From positions 25,521,744 to 25,585,743 of the forward strand of contig CM032123.1 of the NCBI GenBank assembly GCA_018894105.1: 64,000 bases of DNA, read 5' to 3'. The notes under the pieces are model-generated. The model was not told the origin of the DNA. It saw only the letters and a list, made by a program, of their open reading frames with translations, and did no database searches. This DNA is from Jacaranda mimosifolia. Taxonomy: Eukaryota; Streptophyta; Magnoliopsida; Lamiales; Bignoniaceae. The translations under genes were made by a program, and so were the position numbers. Below, piece after piece: positions 42,447 through 55,334 of the stretch (its first letter is position 1; each line of letters starts with the position of its first letter).

Positions 42447-45400
42447 ATGGACAAGAGTTGGATGAGTCTCCCAAGACCTAGTAAAGAATATCAGGATGGG
42501 GTGAAATTTTTCTTGAACTTTGCTTTTGCAAATTCGGATGATGGAATGATCTTGTGTCCTTTTAAGAAATGTAAAAATGAATTAAGCAAAACACGAGAGG
42601 TTGTAGAAAGGCATCTTCTTTGGGAAGGATTTTTAGATGGATATACTAAGTGGGTGCTTCATGGAGAGTTGTTCACAACCGTAGGATCTGTATCTTATGG
42701 ATGTGATAAACTATATACATTCGATGACATACAAGGGATGCCACATGATGCATTTAATATGCAAGATAGAGGTAATCATGTAGAAGATATGCTAAGAACT
42801 AAGGGAGAAAAGCCTAACGAAGAAGCTAAAAAATTTTATAAGCTTATGTTGGATGGAAAACAAGAACTCTATCCTGGATGTAGAAAGTTTTCAAAACTTT
42901 CTTTCATTGTTAGAATGTTGCAAATCAAATGCCTTGGTAATTGGAGTGATTCTTCCTTCGCTACGATGCTAAATTTTTTGGAAGAATTATTTCCAGAGGG
43001 TGCACAACTTCCAAAAAATTATTACAAGACTAGGAAAATAATGAGGGATTTGGGGTTAACTTATAAGAAAATTGATGCATGCCAAAATGATTGTATGTTG
43101 TATTGGGGTTTGAATGAAAGCAAGACCAAATGTGATACTTGTGAAGAACCACGATGGGTAGTGCCACCAGAAGAGCTACAACCTAATGCTGCTCAACACA
43201 ATGCTTCTTCTAAGAAATCTAAGAAGGTTGCAGCCAAGGCTGCAGAGATTATTTCATAAGGCACCTTGCAGATTCTCCAGCTTGGCAAAGTTTTGATTAC
43301 TACCATCCAAATTTTGCAAAAGAGCCTCGCAATGTCAGGTTGGGTTTAGCATCCGATGGTTTTAGTCTATTTAGAACAATGAGTGTTGCCCATAGCACAT
43401 GGTCGGTGATCCTAATGCCATATAATTTGCCACCAGATGATTATATGAAAACATCTTTCTTTATGTTGTCTCTACCTATACCTGGTCCTAATGAGCCTGT
43501 AAATGATCTTGATGTGTATCGACAACCATTAATAACAGAATTAAAGGAACAGTGGTATGAGGGGATGAATACATATGCTGCTGCATTAAAACAGAATTTT
43601 CAAATGCGTGCAACATTATTTTGAACTATAAGTGATCTTTTTGGTCTTGCAAATATATTGGGTTGGAGTACTAAAGGAAAATATTCTTGCCTAGTTTGTC
43701 AAAAGTATACAAATTCTGAACGGCTATGCAACTCTCTTAAGTTTTGTTACATGTGCCACCGTATTTTCTTATCGAGAAATCATCCTTATCGAAAAGATAA
43801 AGGATCTTTTAATGGCATTGAAGAGCATAGAAAAGCACCTCCTTATTTGAAGGTTCTGAAATATTAGATGAGATAAAGGATTTTGATAACAAACTTGGCA
43901 AAAAAGTAGGTGATTTAGATTTACCTTTCAATTGGAAAAAGAAAAGTATTTTTTTCACTTTACTTTATTGGGAAAAAAACTTGTTACGTCATAATCTTGA
44001 TGTTATGCATATTCAAAAAAATGTATGTGATGTCGTATTGTATACATTATTGAATAGTGATAAGTCAAAGGACAACCACAGGGCACGCTTGGATATGAAA
44101 GATATGGGCATAAGATCACGACTTTGGCTCTTTTTTTATGAGACTGGTAGAGAATGGTTGTCACTATCTTCTTTTGCATTGAGTAAAACTGAGAAGGAAA
44201 ATATTCTACAAGATTTTAAAAAATATTAAAGTCTCAGATGGTTATGCTGTGAATGTAGCAAGGTGCGTGCATCTTAAGCCAATCAAGATTTTTTGGCCTT
44301 AAGAGTCATGATAGCCATGTCTTGATGCAACAATCATTTCCAATTGCTTTGCGCAACTCGTTACCCAAGTTAGTACGTTCGGCCTTGATTCGTTTGTGTG
44401 GTTACTTTAGAGAATTATGTTCTAAAAGCCTCCATGATACTGATTTAGATCGAATGGAACAAGAAATTGCTCTTATACTTTGTCAGCTTGAGAAAATATT
44501 TCCTTCGGCATTTTTTAACTTCACAGTGCATTTGATAATTCATTTGGTTACCGAGGCAAAGTTAGCTGGACCAGTACATTATCATTGGGTGTATCCCATA
44601 GAATGGTAACTATTTTGGTTATATTTTTTCATAGTAATTATTTTCTTTTTTTATACTATATATCTCCATACATAATAATAACATTTTGAACTTTTCATTT
44701 TCCTAGATACTTAAGCACTTTGAAATCATATGTGAGGAATAGATATCGACCAAAAGGGTCGATTGCTGAGGGCTATTTAGCTGAAGAATGTTTGTCATTT
44801 TGTTCTTTGTACTTCGAGGAACAAGTTGAAACAAGACGCAACCAACCAAATCATAATCATGCATGATGGATATACAGTGAACACACCAGGTTTAGATATA
44901 TTTTTTATGTCGGGCCATCCATTATGGAAAGGAGAAACAATTGTTTTGAGCAATGATATATTGACTAAAGCTCATAGATATATGCTATTTAATTGCGATG
45001 AGATTAAGCCATATAGAGAGTATGTTAAAAACAAACATAGTAGTTACTATTTTATGTCCATTTAATTATTTCTGAATTATTTAATTTATGTGCGTGCAAC
45101 CAACATAAAGCTGAACTTAGACGTAAGGAACGTCGTTCCAGAGAACATGAAATCAAGCAAAATCATAGTGAATCATTTGCATCTTGGTTTTCTAGTCATG
45201 TATGCTAAATCTACTTTAATCAATACATTAAAATAATCTAGTTTGTTATGATATTTTATTTAAAATAGTTGAATAAGCACATGTTTATTGTAGGTTGAGG
45301 GATTAAAACTAAATGAAGATGACCCAAAGTTAAATTAAGAGTCATGATAGCCATGTCGGAAGGGTGTTAAAACTAAATAAATGCATGTTTATTGATTTGA

Positions 45401-46000
45401 TACATCTTGCAAGGGGATCGATGCCTGTTGGAAAAAGATACAAAGGATATATTGTGAATCAATTCAGATTTCATACTAAAGAAGTGGAGAAAAAGAGAAA
45501 ACTCAAAATAGTGTGGTGATGGTAAATGCAACAACGACGAGTTTTGCCAGCAAAAAAGACATGAGACCTATCTTAGAGAAGTTGGCATATTATGGGTTTT
45601 TGAAAGATATAATTGGTTAGATTACACTAATGGTAGGAGGATTGTATTGTTTGATTGTGAGTGAGTATCCAAAGGAAAGTGATTAAGAGTGGACGACGAT
45701 GGATTCACTTTGGTCAATTTCTCAAATATAAAGCGTCAGCATAAGCCTTTTTTCCTTGCCTCTCAAGTTGAGCAAGTGTTTTATGTAAAAGATCCCACAA
45801 AGATGGATTGGCATGTTGTGATTAAAACAAAAGCCAGAGATAAATTTGATGATGGAACGAACTAATCAACTGAAGATGTTGATACCATTTTGCTAAGTAA
45901 ACCTTGTGTTTCCCATCCAATAAGTGTAGATGAAGATGTTGTTTGGGTTCATGATGGGGCCCCTAGAATTCCAGTTGATAGTTTTGAAGAAAACTTGTGA
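42447..46000 (+). pseudogene. TNP2-like CACTA transposase (broken)
   Basis: The first ORF (42447-43259, 270 codons) opens with MDKSWMSLPRPSKEY, the transposase-associated domain (PF13963-like, with CPFKKCKN). It then has the conserved NYYKTRKIMRDLGLTYKKID and CDTCEEPRWV. A frame change leads to the Tnp2 core (43260-43624, with AWQSFD, NVRLGLASDGF, WSVILMPYNLPP; then 43640-44229, with LDVMHIQKNVCD). DUF4218-like sequence follows (44322-44606 and 44707-44866, interrupted by an intron at about 44606-44706). A segment with HDGYTVNTPG comes next (44826-45065). A DUF4216-like end (45600-46000) has PFFLASQVEQVFYV and DWHVVIKTKARD. At least four frame changes are needed. About 25 residues normally present between the first two domains are missing. 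Confidence 0.85.
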
Positions 46001-46275
46001 TCTACTTAAGTGGAAAAGTTGTATTTGATTTTTGTCACGTATAGCTCTATGGACAATCCTTAATGAAACATTCCTATGTTTATGTGTTAGAAGATATCTT
46101 TTAAACAACTCTTAATTTAATTTGCCATCTTTTATAATCCTGAGATTTGCTGTCATATTTTTATTGATGCATTTTAAATATCTACTAGATGGTGTTAGGT
46201 TATTATTTTTGAAAGCATGTTACTTGTAGACCATATCTTTGTATTTTATTCTTTTTATGTTAATGATGGTAATTG

Positions 46276-49200
46276 TTTTATAGTGAATTAGTAATGTATG
46301 TAACCAACATGGAAGATACATGAGGAGTTGGCAGCAAAAACAACAGCAGCAACCAAACTTGATAGGGATGCACAGTGACCAAAATGAGGATACAGGTACA
46401 TACAATAACATTAAATTGCCATGCCAATAGAAATTAATATTAATGCACAATTTTTTAGTTAACATGTTTCTATGTTTATAATGCTATGATATTAAATTTT
46501 TAGTGGTGATAAGCACTCAATATGGTATACACGACATGGATGAGATTGATGGTCATCCATTGGAGTTACGTCCAAATGAGATGGAGAATGAGAAAACCAT
46601 TGGTATGAGTTGAGTGTGAAAGATATGCTTGATTCTTATGTTATTTATAACTAATTTCTAGTACTTCATTAATGTTAATTTAGTTTTTCATAATTTTGTT
46701 GGTAATAGTGATTTTTAAATACCAAGTAACTTGCTTTCAATTATAAGTTGGCTTTAGTTTTTGTTGTAAATGTAATATTTGGTAATTTGAAAGGTTTGCT
46801 ATTTGCAGAAAATGTTAACAAGAAAATAAAAACTAGGGGGAAGACCTATCTACCAAGTGTTTGGACTATGAGAGGTTGTGAGCGTGTTCTCTTTAACAAT
46901 TTAGGATTGTCGATTGGTCAAAATAAGAGCAAATTTGTAGAGTTTCTTGGTACTTTGGCTAGAAATGGTAAGCTAATTTGACTTGATGAAAAATCATGGC
47001 ACAAGGTACCAAGTTCTGTGAAAAAGTCTTTGCTGGAAATTGTTAAGGTAAATATAATTCTATATTAGATTTTTATGTGTAGTTTTTTATTATAAAATTG
47101 AATAATAGTCTTTCACTTTGTTGAAACTAGGGAAAGTTTTACGGTGGTGCTAGATTCAAGCATTGGACTATGATGAATTTGGGGGGAAAAAAATGGAAAG
47201 GTTGGAAGAATAGAGTTAAGGCAAAGTTTTTTGATCCAAACTAATCACTAGAAGAAAACTTGAGTAGAAGATTTGATTCAGAAGATGAAAGAGTTTTGCC
47301 TGACCAATGGAAGAGTCTAGTTCTTTATTGGAATAGCAATGCTGCAAGGGTAATAACAATTTAACTTCATATATTATGATCATATTTATTGAACATACTT
47401 TTTGATACTTAATTAGAAATATTTGGAATGTCAATTGGTTTTTTAACAAGTTTTCTTTGTACACTTCGGTACAAAGTTCATGAAACAAAGAGAATAGAGC
47501 AAAAAAAACAAAGCATCATGTTAATGGGAAGAAAAGTTTCGCACAAATTAGGGAAGAGATGAAGGTTCTTGATTTGTTTTTGGAATATTATGATAATATT
47601 TGTTAAATAAAATACATGTCTAACTAACTGTATTCGTAGAATGAACAAAGATAAGATGACGAGGAAAGAGAAGATGCTGAAACAAATAGTGAAAGGGATG
47701 ATGATCCAATGAATGTTGAACTAAGTAGGGTGGACCTTTTCACAAAATGTTAGACTCAAGAGGGGAATACTTCCAATCCTATCGTTGTTGACTGTTTGGT
47801 AAGCATGCTAACAAAGTTACGAAGTTGTTGAATATGATTGAATTTTTCTAGAACATGTTTGTTCTTTTGAAGTTATTTTTCATTAGTTATTTCCATTTAT
47901 GCTTTTGGTTTCAACTCCAAGTACTGAACCTTGTGAACATAGTTGAGATGTCTTTTATTTTAAAATTAAAGTTCATCCATGTCTTTGAGATAAATTGATT
48001 AGCTTAATTTTTTGGGAGGTTAGTTGTAAAAATAAATTAGAAGTGATTTAGTGTCACAAAAAATCTAGATTTAGCAAGGGTTAAATGAAGAGAATTGGGT
48101 CACTCCAACAAATAATTTATCACCATCCAATTTTGTTGGAAATTTTTATTTATATATATCCTGTTTTAATGATTAGAGTATAGAAAAAATTGTATTGTCA
48201 CATTATCCAAATGCATGAGTCATATTCCTCTTAATTTTCATAAAGCATCATAAGAAAGTCTCCTTATGTGGCATAGCAAGGGCCTTTTTTTTTTTTTTTT
48301 TTTTTGTCAATTGTATCTTTTACTAATTGAAAACTTTATTTTCACTTGTGTACTTGATAAGTCTGCATGAGCAAGAAGTGTAATTTATTTTTGGTTTTTA
48401 ATATTTTGCGTGAGTTTTTATATTTCATTTTGATTTCTTACTTTTACTACAAACTACTTTTGTTAATAATTGCTAGAGACTACTTGGAACTATATGTTAA
48501 TGGTTTATATGCTCTTCTTTTATGCCTCTTTATTCTAACAACTACCTCTTCCCTTAATCAATTTAACTTGATTGTAATATATTTTGTCTTTTTTTATCAA
48601 ACTTATTGTTGATTACATTTTCTACTTCTTAATCAAACTTTATGTGCATAGGAAAATGAATGAATTAAGACGTGAACTTCCTTCTGGTACAAAAGATAGT
48701 GACCCAAATGATATCTTTTCTCAAGTGGTTGGACTAGAAAAATGGGGAAGAGTTAAGATGTTTGGATTTGGTGTTCTTGCCTCTGATGTCTATTATGGTA
48801 TGCCTAGTAGACGTGCTTGTCATCGTATGACCCGATCATACCAAGAAAAAATTAAAAATTTGAAAGAAATAGCTAATCAGCAAAAGAAGCAAATAGAAGA
48901 GCAGCGTAGACAAATAGAAGAATGTCTAAAGTTGAACAAGCAAAGATTATAAAATATAGAGTCCACTCCAAGAATTGGAAGCATCCCCTCATCATCTTCT
49001 CAATTCCCAACGTGTCGTTGAAATTCAACCTCAAGCATTAATGTGATGTCTCCACAGGTAATTATTTTGAACACTTATTTTTGTTTATTTTCTTTTGATA
49101 TTACTCCATTTATGGTTATGTAGATAAACTTCTCTTATATCCTTCAAAAGAATAGTATGTTTTGATATAGGTTGAACATACAGAGTTTGAATTTTTTTTA

Positions 49201-49999
49201 GTGTTTCATTAATTGCTGGATTTGGAATTGAAGTTTATTGTGCTTTAATATCTATAGATGTATAGTTGAAGTTGGTTATGTTGAGTTTATTTTGAATTAA
49301 TAAGATTGAGTTGATGTTGAATTGTTTTTGAATTGATAAGATTGAGTTGATGTTGAATTGATGGGGTTGAATTGTTATTGCTACTCATTCTAGATGAATG
49401 CATACAATTTTATTGTTTGAATGTTTCATCAATTTCTTGCAATTTATATGAGCATATTATTATGTTTAAATGTTTATAAATATCTAGCTAAGGTTGGTTT
49501 TTGTGGGTTGATTGAAAAGTTGAGTTGATGGGGTTCAATTATTATTGCTACTCATATTTCCAATTGAATACATAATGTAAACACACTCAAACTTGGATAC
49601 TAAGATGTTTTGTTATTCCTTATTGATTAATGATACTTATATTTTTTTTTTTAGTTTGGATCAAATGTATATCTAAAGAGTATGATTAATCCCTCAAAAA
49701 CTATTACAATTGGTCGCATTGAGAGCATAGATCCATTGAACAAGTTGGAGAAATAGAACTTGGAAAGAGTATGTGTGAAGTGCGTGTTAATGTTGGAGTG
49801 GAAATGGACAAGGAGCTAATTCGACCAATTAATGATTTTCCAACTATTGGGGATCAGGTTATAGGGATAAGTATTGCTTGGCCATTTCATTTGGTAATAT
49901 TCTTTTATGCTTTTTAGAAAAAATATTTTATTTTTCAAGTAAGAATTATAATAATCATAGTTGTTTAATTTGTGATAGGTGGTAGTGGATGAAGATTGA
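46276..49999 (+). pseudogene. TNPA-like second gene of the CACTA element
   Basis: Coding blocks separated by introns with GT-AG borders: about 46310-46395 (Gln-rich, SWQQKQQQQPNLIGMHSDQN); 46505-46602 (TQYGIHDMDEIDGHPLELRP); 46808-47048 (the Transposase_24-type block RGKTYLPSVWTM to WHKVPSSVKKSLLEIV, with one internal stop); 47130-47350 (KFYGGARFKHWTMMNL, KAKFFDPN, one stop); about 47460-47570; 47640-47800; 48652-48951 (KWGRVKMFGFG, then a heptad-rich KEIANQQKKQIEEQRRQIEE coiled coil); and about 49725-49893 plus 49979-49999 (VRVNVGVEMDKELIRPINDF, ISIAWPFHLV, TGA). These proteins bind the subterminal repeats. Stops in conserved exons mark it as inactive. Confidence 0.75.
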
Positions 50000-50369
50000 T
50001 GATGAAACATTTGTTTTGATGATGAAGTATGCAACTGTCATGATGCGCACTCAAGTTAGCTCTTTCTTAGTTTTTTGGACAAAGATCTTAAATAGATTAA
50101 GCTAAATTGCAAGTTTTCTAGTTTATTTTGTTGAGAGCTAAAACTTTTAGTGTTTTGGACAAGATTGGTAGATATGCTATTTAATATGTGCAGCTATGTT
50201 CTTTTAAACTTATAGAACAAATATTAATGCATGATATTATTTCCGATGTTTATTGAATTTTGTTGATTCTTTGTTTTGTGCATGAATATATACCATGGCA
50301 ACATGCCACTAGTTGTAAAGATACTCTGAGGATACTTTTATTTGTTTTAAAGCAAGATTATTTTATATA

Positions 50370-50900
50370 TCATATGACACAATACACATTACAGTGTAGT
50401 GTGATAATATAAGATGTCACTACATCATATTTATAGAGATACTTTTTAATACTAATAAGCCTTATATAGACTACATAAAATGTCACCATACAAATTTATG
50501 GTGACACTTTAAGTGTCCCAAAATCATGCTTGTTGAGACATTTAAACATGTCTTCAGATTATGCATATAGTGACACATAAAATTGTCCTTATATTTGTAT
50601 AAGGGGACACATTTAACTGTCTTCATATAACTTATATGGAGATCCATATCATTTATATGGAGATAGTTTTAGTGTCACATAATAAACAAATATGATATGT
50701 AAAAATCAATTAAATGACACAGTAAAGTGTCATTATACCATTATTTTGGAGACGCTTTCAGTTGTCCTCAAAGAAGTTGATTTGGAGACACTTTCGAGTG
50801 TCAAGATAAGGTAATAAGACCCCTTCATATGAGACACTTTCATAAAGCGTCTCAATATGCCACCAATTGGGATGGTTTTTAGTGTCTTTATAAATACTTT
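50370..50900. repeat. Right subterminal repeats of the CACTA element
   Basis: Many GACACTTT / AAGTGTC and GAGACA / TGTCTC motifs in both orientations mirror the left end at 39222-39470. Examples are gacactttaagtgtc and gacactttcataaagcgtc. Confidence 0.85.
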
Positions 50901-50911
50901 GTCTAGTAGTG

Positions 50912-52655
50912 GACAGGCTGAGTTGGTTAATAAGGAAATGAAAGATTTTACCCATATCGATTCGTTAGAAAAGAAATCTATTTTTTCCAAGCGTGATTCT
51001 TAAGAATAATTCATTCCCATATGTTTGCTAGCCTTGACTCTACTATAGACAGCCATAGTCTCTAGATAGCGCTAGCTAAGGTGGATATTCTGATAGAGTA
51101 GGTTGCCTTGCTTTTATTTGAGTAGGCTTAATCTTTTATCAGCAAAGAAAAAAGGGCAGTAAATTATCTACTAACTGAAGTTAGATCATCTTCTTTCATA
51201 ATTGTACATAATTTTATCTTCGTCCCATACTAGCCTCCTTGCCAGTCATCAAAGAACCCGATAACACACTCAATAGCAAGCCTTATTGCCATGTGACTAG
51301 GTATAAAAGGCATTAGATCCCCATGGCCTAACATCGATTATCCTATCTTCGAGTCTCAACTTATTAATCCGAGCAAAAAGCAGCTTTCATAGCCTTGGCT
51401 TCTTTAGTTTAGTTCTCACTTCATGCAGCTTCATTTTCCCCATTGGGCTTAGGCTCTCTACTTTGTACTTAGCCTATGCCCTCTATGTTCCTTAGGCTTT
51501 TTAGTAGATTAGATTTGTGTAACTCGTCTTTTAATTTCAATTTGAATCCCTCTATCTCTGTTCGCTAAAATAAAATCAATAGAACCTATTCCCTCCTTTA
51601 TAATAAATATAGCAAACGTCAACAGGCTCATACATTCACTTTCTCTTCACCTCATTTGCTCAGATAAAGAGAGAAAGTCTCATACGCATACGGGGGAAGT
51701 CTCATTCGTGTAGATAGAGTCAAGCTGCCAGGGGGAGATCCACTCTTATGAAATGGATAGGATATGGGATTAAGCGGAAATGAAATACTAATTCGATACT
51801 ACTAGCTAGCTATCCTGCCGTCTATGGGTAGCTTTATCCAGTTAGATCTTACTTTTCTTAATAATCCAATCCTTCCACCTGATGGATGAGAGGAAAGGAA
51901 TATTTCGACTACCGCCAAAACAAGGATGGAAAGATTTGAAGTCATAGAAAGATGTCTTCATTGGCTCGGCATCTTCTCTGAAGGTAATGGTGTAAGAAAT
52001 GATGAAGGTCCAAGCTAGATTGAATAAGATCGTTTTTTCTCTTTCTGTCTTCCTATTATATATGGGTACTCTTTTTTTGCTTGTATGTAGATTGCCATAT
52101 TGCTTAGTCATAGTAGGGTCTATTCCTCCTTAAGCAGTCCCCATCTTCTTTATGAAATCTAAGGGGGTGGACCACTATTCCTCTATTACTTTATCATTTA
52201 AGGTTCAATTGACTTCTTCTATTTTCAATGGTACAGTTTCTCACCTTTTTGAGTCCCAAAGGGTTATAAACTATTTGCTTAGTTTACCTCCTTAATCCTG
52301 TCATCCTTGGTCTTGGAAGCTACTTACTTTAAACCTATCAGTCAGTGAATAATCCTAGTCCCTTGCAGCCATTTCTTTGACTTTTCTAATTGAGTTCTTT
52401 ACTCTAAAATGATTAAACAGCCTAAAGTCTTAATGCCCTTGCTTCTCATCTTTTCCTTTTTCTTGAGACTCTGGATTTTTGCAAGGACTAATTCTCTTTT
52501 TTTTTGTTTTTTTTTTGTTTTAGATCTAGATCTAGTCATATAGTAATAGGGAATAAGGGCTTTCATCCTCCTTGGAGAGATCTGAGCAAAGAACTGACTT
52601 AGGATGCAACATCGCTCCTCCTTCCCTACTTTATCAAGGAGACACTCACTTTTCA
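50912..52655. other. Gene-free block continuing the organelle-like sequence
   Basis: The composition and word use are the same as in 28740-39201, which suggests that the CACTA element split a once continuous block. No gene is recognised. ORFs at 51842-52111 and 52399-52656 have no known domain. Confidence 0.4.
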
Positions 52656-52849
52656 CAACCCGATGGATCTAGTCCGACATGCACCTACACATACGGGAGT
52701 GTAAACCTATTCCTTGGTACCAAACCATCTCAAGGATCAGGGAGCTAGTATCATATTTTGATGGTTGCTTTCTCGAAGTGTAATCTATTTTCTCCAATGA
52801 TCCTAACAGAAGCGCTCTCTCATGAAACGAAGATAGCCTAATTATTAAA

Positions 52850-53645
52850 GTTTGATGGCAGACCCCCAAGAGCACTTGAATAACTTCTTAGCAAGAATAT
52901 AGCTATATGATCTAAATAAAGCTACATACTGCAACCTCTTTCGCACCATGCTGATTAAGCATACCTTGACGTTGTTCAACCAAATGCCAGTAGGATCTAT
53001 TACTGGGTAGGAGGTATTGGCGCAACTTCTTTTTTTTCTGAATTTCTCCATTAACCACAAGTACCCCAAAATGGCAACTTACCTATTTATTATCAAACAC
53101 TAGGATAGAGTCTTTGAGAACCTACCTCAATCGTTTTGTCGAAGCCATCTATGATATCCTATATGTCAGCTAAGAGATTTTTCCCAACTCATCTAGTAGA
53201 ATTTGAAAAACTTTAAATTTTGAGAACCAATTGCTTAGAAGCCACTTGCTATGCTGGAGAAGCTCCTCATGCATTCTGAGATGTAAATCAACATAGAAGA
53301 AGCTGTAATTCCTCAGGATGCTCCTTAGTGAAAGACACACAATGAGGGAAATAACAACAATAAGAGGCAAGGGGATTGGAGATATAGACCTTCTTGTGCA
53401 CTCGCCATATACACACACCTAACGATCTCCTAGAAATTTTAGCCATAGCACTATAGTGCGGTCTCATTCAACGACCATTGTAGAAAACTCCAATGGATCC
53501 TAACAGGCCTAGATCGAACAATGGTGTCATTTCCACTATGCAGGTGGGCGCACCACGGATGAGTGTCACCATTTGAAGGATGAAATTGAAAAGTTGATTC
53601 AAAGGAATACCTCAAGGTATACGTGGCTTAAACGGTGTCTAGCCT
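52850..53645 (+). pseudogene. Gypsy gag fragment
   Basis: In one main frame it reads DPQEHLNNFLARI, stop, LYDLNKATYCNLFRTM and TLFNQMPVGSIT, stop. It continues through NFSINHKYPKMATYLFIIKH and, after a frame change, ESLRTYLNRFVEAIYDIL. The zinc-knuckle side follows at 53525-53640 with CHFHYAGGRTTDECHHLKDE and IEKLIQR. These are the diagnostic gag blocks of plant Tat-type Gypsy elements. Several stops make it inactive. Confidence 0.82.
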
Positions 53646-53879
53646 GAAAAAAGGCTCATCTGTAGAAGAGAACGAGAGTTACAGCCAAAGGTTTAGGCAA
53701 CCACTCCGATCCAAAAGAGCACCCACTGCTAATGTGACCCCGACAATCTTCCTACAGTAGGAGCCATCTCGGTGATATCTAGAGAACTATCTAGATGACT
53801 CATCCAAAGCAAAAAAAAATGTGCTAGCATGGGCGACAAAAGCAAGCACAACTCATGTGATTGTTCCAAGCTTAGAAAT

Positions 53880-54480
53880 ATTCCAAGTTCATCCACCTGC
53901 ACCACATATTGCCTTCAGGGAAGAAAATGTGGAGCTTGGAAAATGAAGTTAAAGTGATGCCATAGTGATCTTAGCATAACTCGCTAATTTATGGGTTAAG
54001 AATATACTAGTAGATAGCGGTAGCTTGACGGATATCTTATTCTATAATGCATTCCTCCAACTTTGAGTGGATAACGTACAGATGCAAAAAATCAACACCT
54101 CTCTAGTAGGATCCATATGAGACACTATGAAAGCGCTTGGGGAGATACCCCTACCTCTTTCCTTAGGCACTTACCTAAAAAGGGCAATAAAGATCTTAAG
54201 GTTTTTTATCGTAAAGACTTTATCTACGTACAATGCAATCCTTGAAAGGCCAACCCTGAATTTATTCCAAGCTACAATTTCTACATACCACTGAAGATGA
54301 AGTTCCCCACACCAAATGGAATTGAAGAGATGGTAGGTGATCTGAGAGAAGCTAAAGAATGCTATGCTAGCACTTTGAGGTGCATAAAGTTTGCCACATC
54401 CCAGATAAATCAAGCAAGAAGCCCAAAAAGGAAACAAAGAGGAGACAAGGAGCAAAGATGTATTGTTGGTGAAAGCTTCG
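53880..54480 (+). pseudogene. Gypsy aspartic protease fragment
   Basis: The sequence contains NILVDSGSLTDILFYNAF, with the catalytic Asp-Ser-Gly kept. It is followed, with stops, by LGEIPLPLSLGTY, TLSTYNAILERPTLN, QATISTYH and KFPTPNGIEEM, then EAKECYASTLR. This is the conserved retropepsin-to-RT linker of plant Gypsy polyproteins. The sequence ends here; no RT follows. Confidence 0.82.
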
Positions 54481-54499
54481 CAAACGCACACATACCATA

Positions 54500-54885
54500 A
54501 GATGCTCCTAACAATGATTGAAATGCGTCGTCAGTGATGCCCCCCAATGATAAGTTGTTTACTTTGGCTTATTTTCTATTTTGATTCTTATCATTAGTCT
54601 CTTTTTGATTTGAATAAAGCCTCTCCAGTTAAGGATGATACTCCTTTGTTACTTTTATCTCTTAAATAAATGCGCAATTTTTCATATTTGTTACATTACG
54701 TTCTCTTTTCTATGATTTTGATCTTGTAGCATCTATAAGGAGTTATTAGAAAGCTTTTAGGCTTTCATCTCACTTTAATGCTCTTTGAGGAGTGCGAAGA
54801 GTATGTGGTAGCCATTGAGTGTAATCCTACTATAATGACATCTTGGATATGTAGTTGTTGCATAATCCCACTCTAGGGCCACAAG
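54500..54885. other. Non-coding Gypsy-derived sequence
   Basis: T-rich sequence without coding blocks follows directly after the protease fragment, where RT would be expected. It resembles retrotransposon untranslated sequence and leads into the tandem repeats. Confidence 0.4.
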
Positions 54886-55135
54886 GATACACATGGTAGC
54901 CATATTAAAAACCTACAATTGACTCCTCTCAAAAGTATATGGTACCCTCTAGAAAAGCCCACTATTAACTCTCTTCAAAAGTACGTAGCACCCTCTAAAA
55001 AAACCTACTAGCAACTTCGTTTGACAGTAGGTGGCACTCTTTGAAAAAGTCCACTATTGACTCCTTATGGGAGTACATGGTAGTCTCTAAAAAAGTCTAC
55101 TATCAGCTCCTCTTAGAAGTACGTGGCAACTCCTA
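54886..55135. repeat. Tandem repeat, about 46-bp period, five diverged copies
   Basis: Each unit reads roughly AAAA-CC(T/C)AC(T/A)A-(T/C)-TGACTCCTCTCAAAAGTA(C/T)-(G/A)TGGTACCCTCT. Units begin near 54907, 54953, 54998, 55044 and 55090. Tat-lineage elements often carry short tandem repeats in their 3' non-coding region, which fits the context. Confidence 0.8.
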
Positions 55136-55334
55136 TGGAGAAACTTGTTAAGTAATTACTGTGGGAGGCACCGATGCAACCAAGTAAAAGAAGCCGACAT
55201 TAAGTCCTCATGAAGAAAAGGTCAGCAATATCTCAACGCCTAGAAAAAAACATAAAGAAAAGTCTCTAAGTCTAGTGACTCAGTATATCGTTGTGCGCTT
55301 ATTAAGAAGCCTCCAAGGAGACCCATAAACATAA

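Larger units (their letters stand above)
39202..50911 (+). mobile_element. CACTA (En/Spm) DNA transposon, about 11.7 kb
   Basis: The left terminus tactactagaaaaataac (first C of CACTA mutated) and the right terminus ctagtagtg are inverted. Flanking triplets are tac and gac, 2 of 3 matching the usual 3-bp duplication. Subterminal regions at both ends carry many GACAC..GTGTC motifs. Inside are a TNP2-like transposase gene (42447-46000) and a TNPA-like gene (46276-49999), both plus strand, in the order usual for plant CACTA elements. Frameshifts and stops make it non-autonomous today. Confidence 0.9.
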
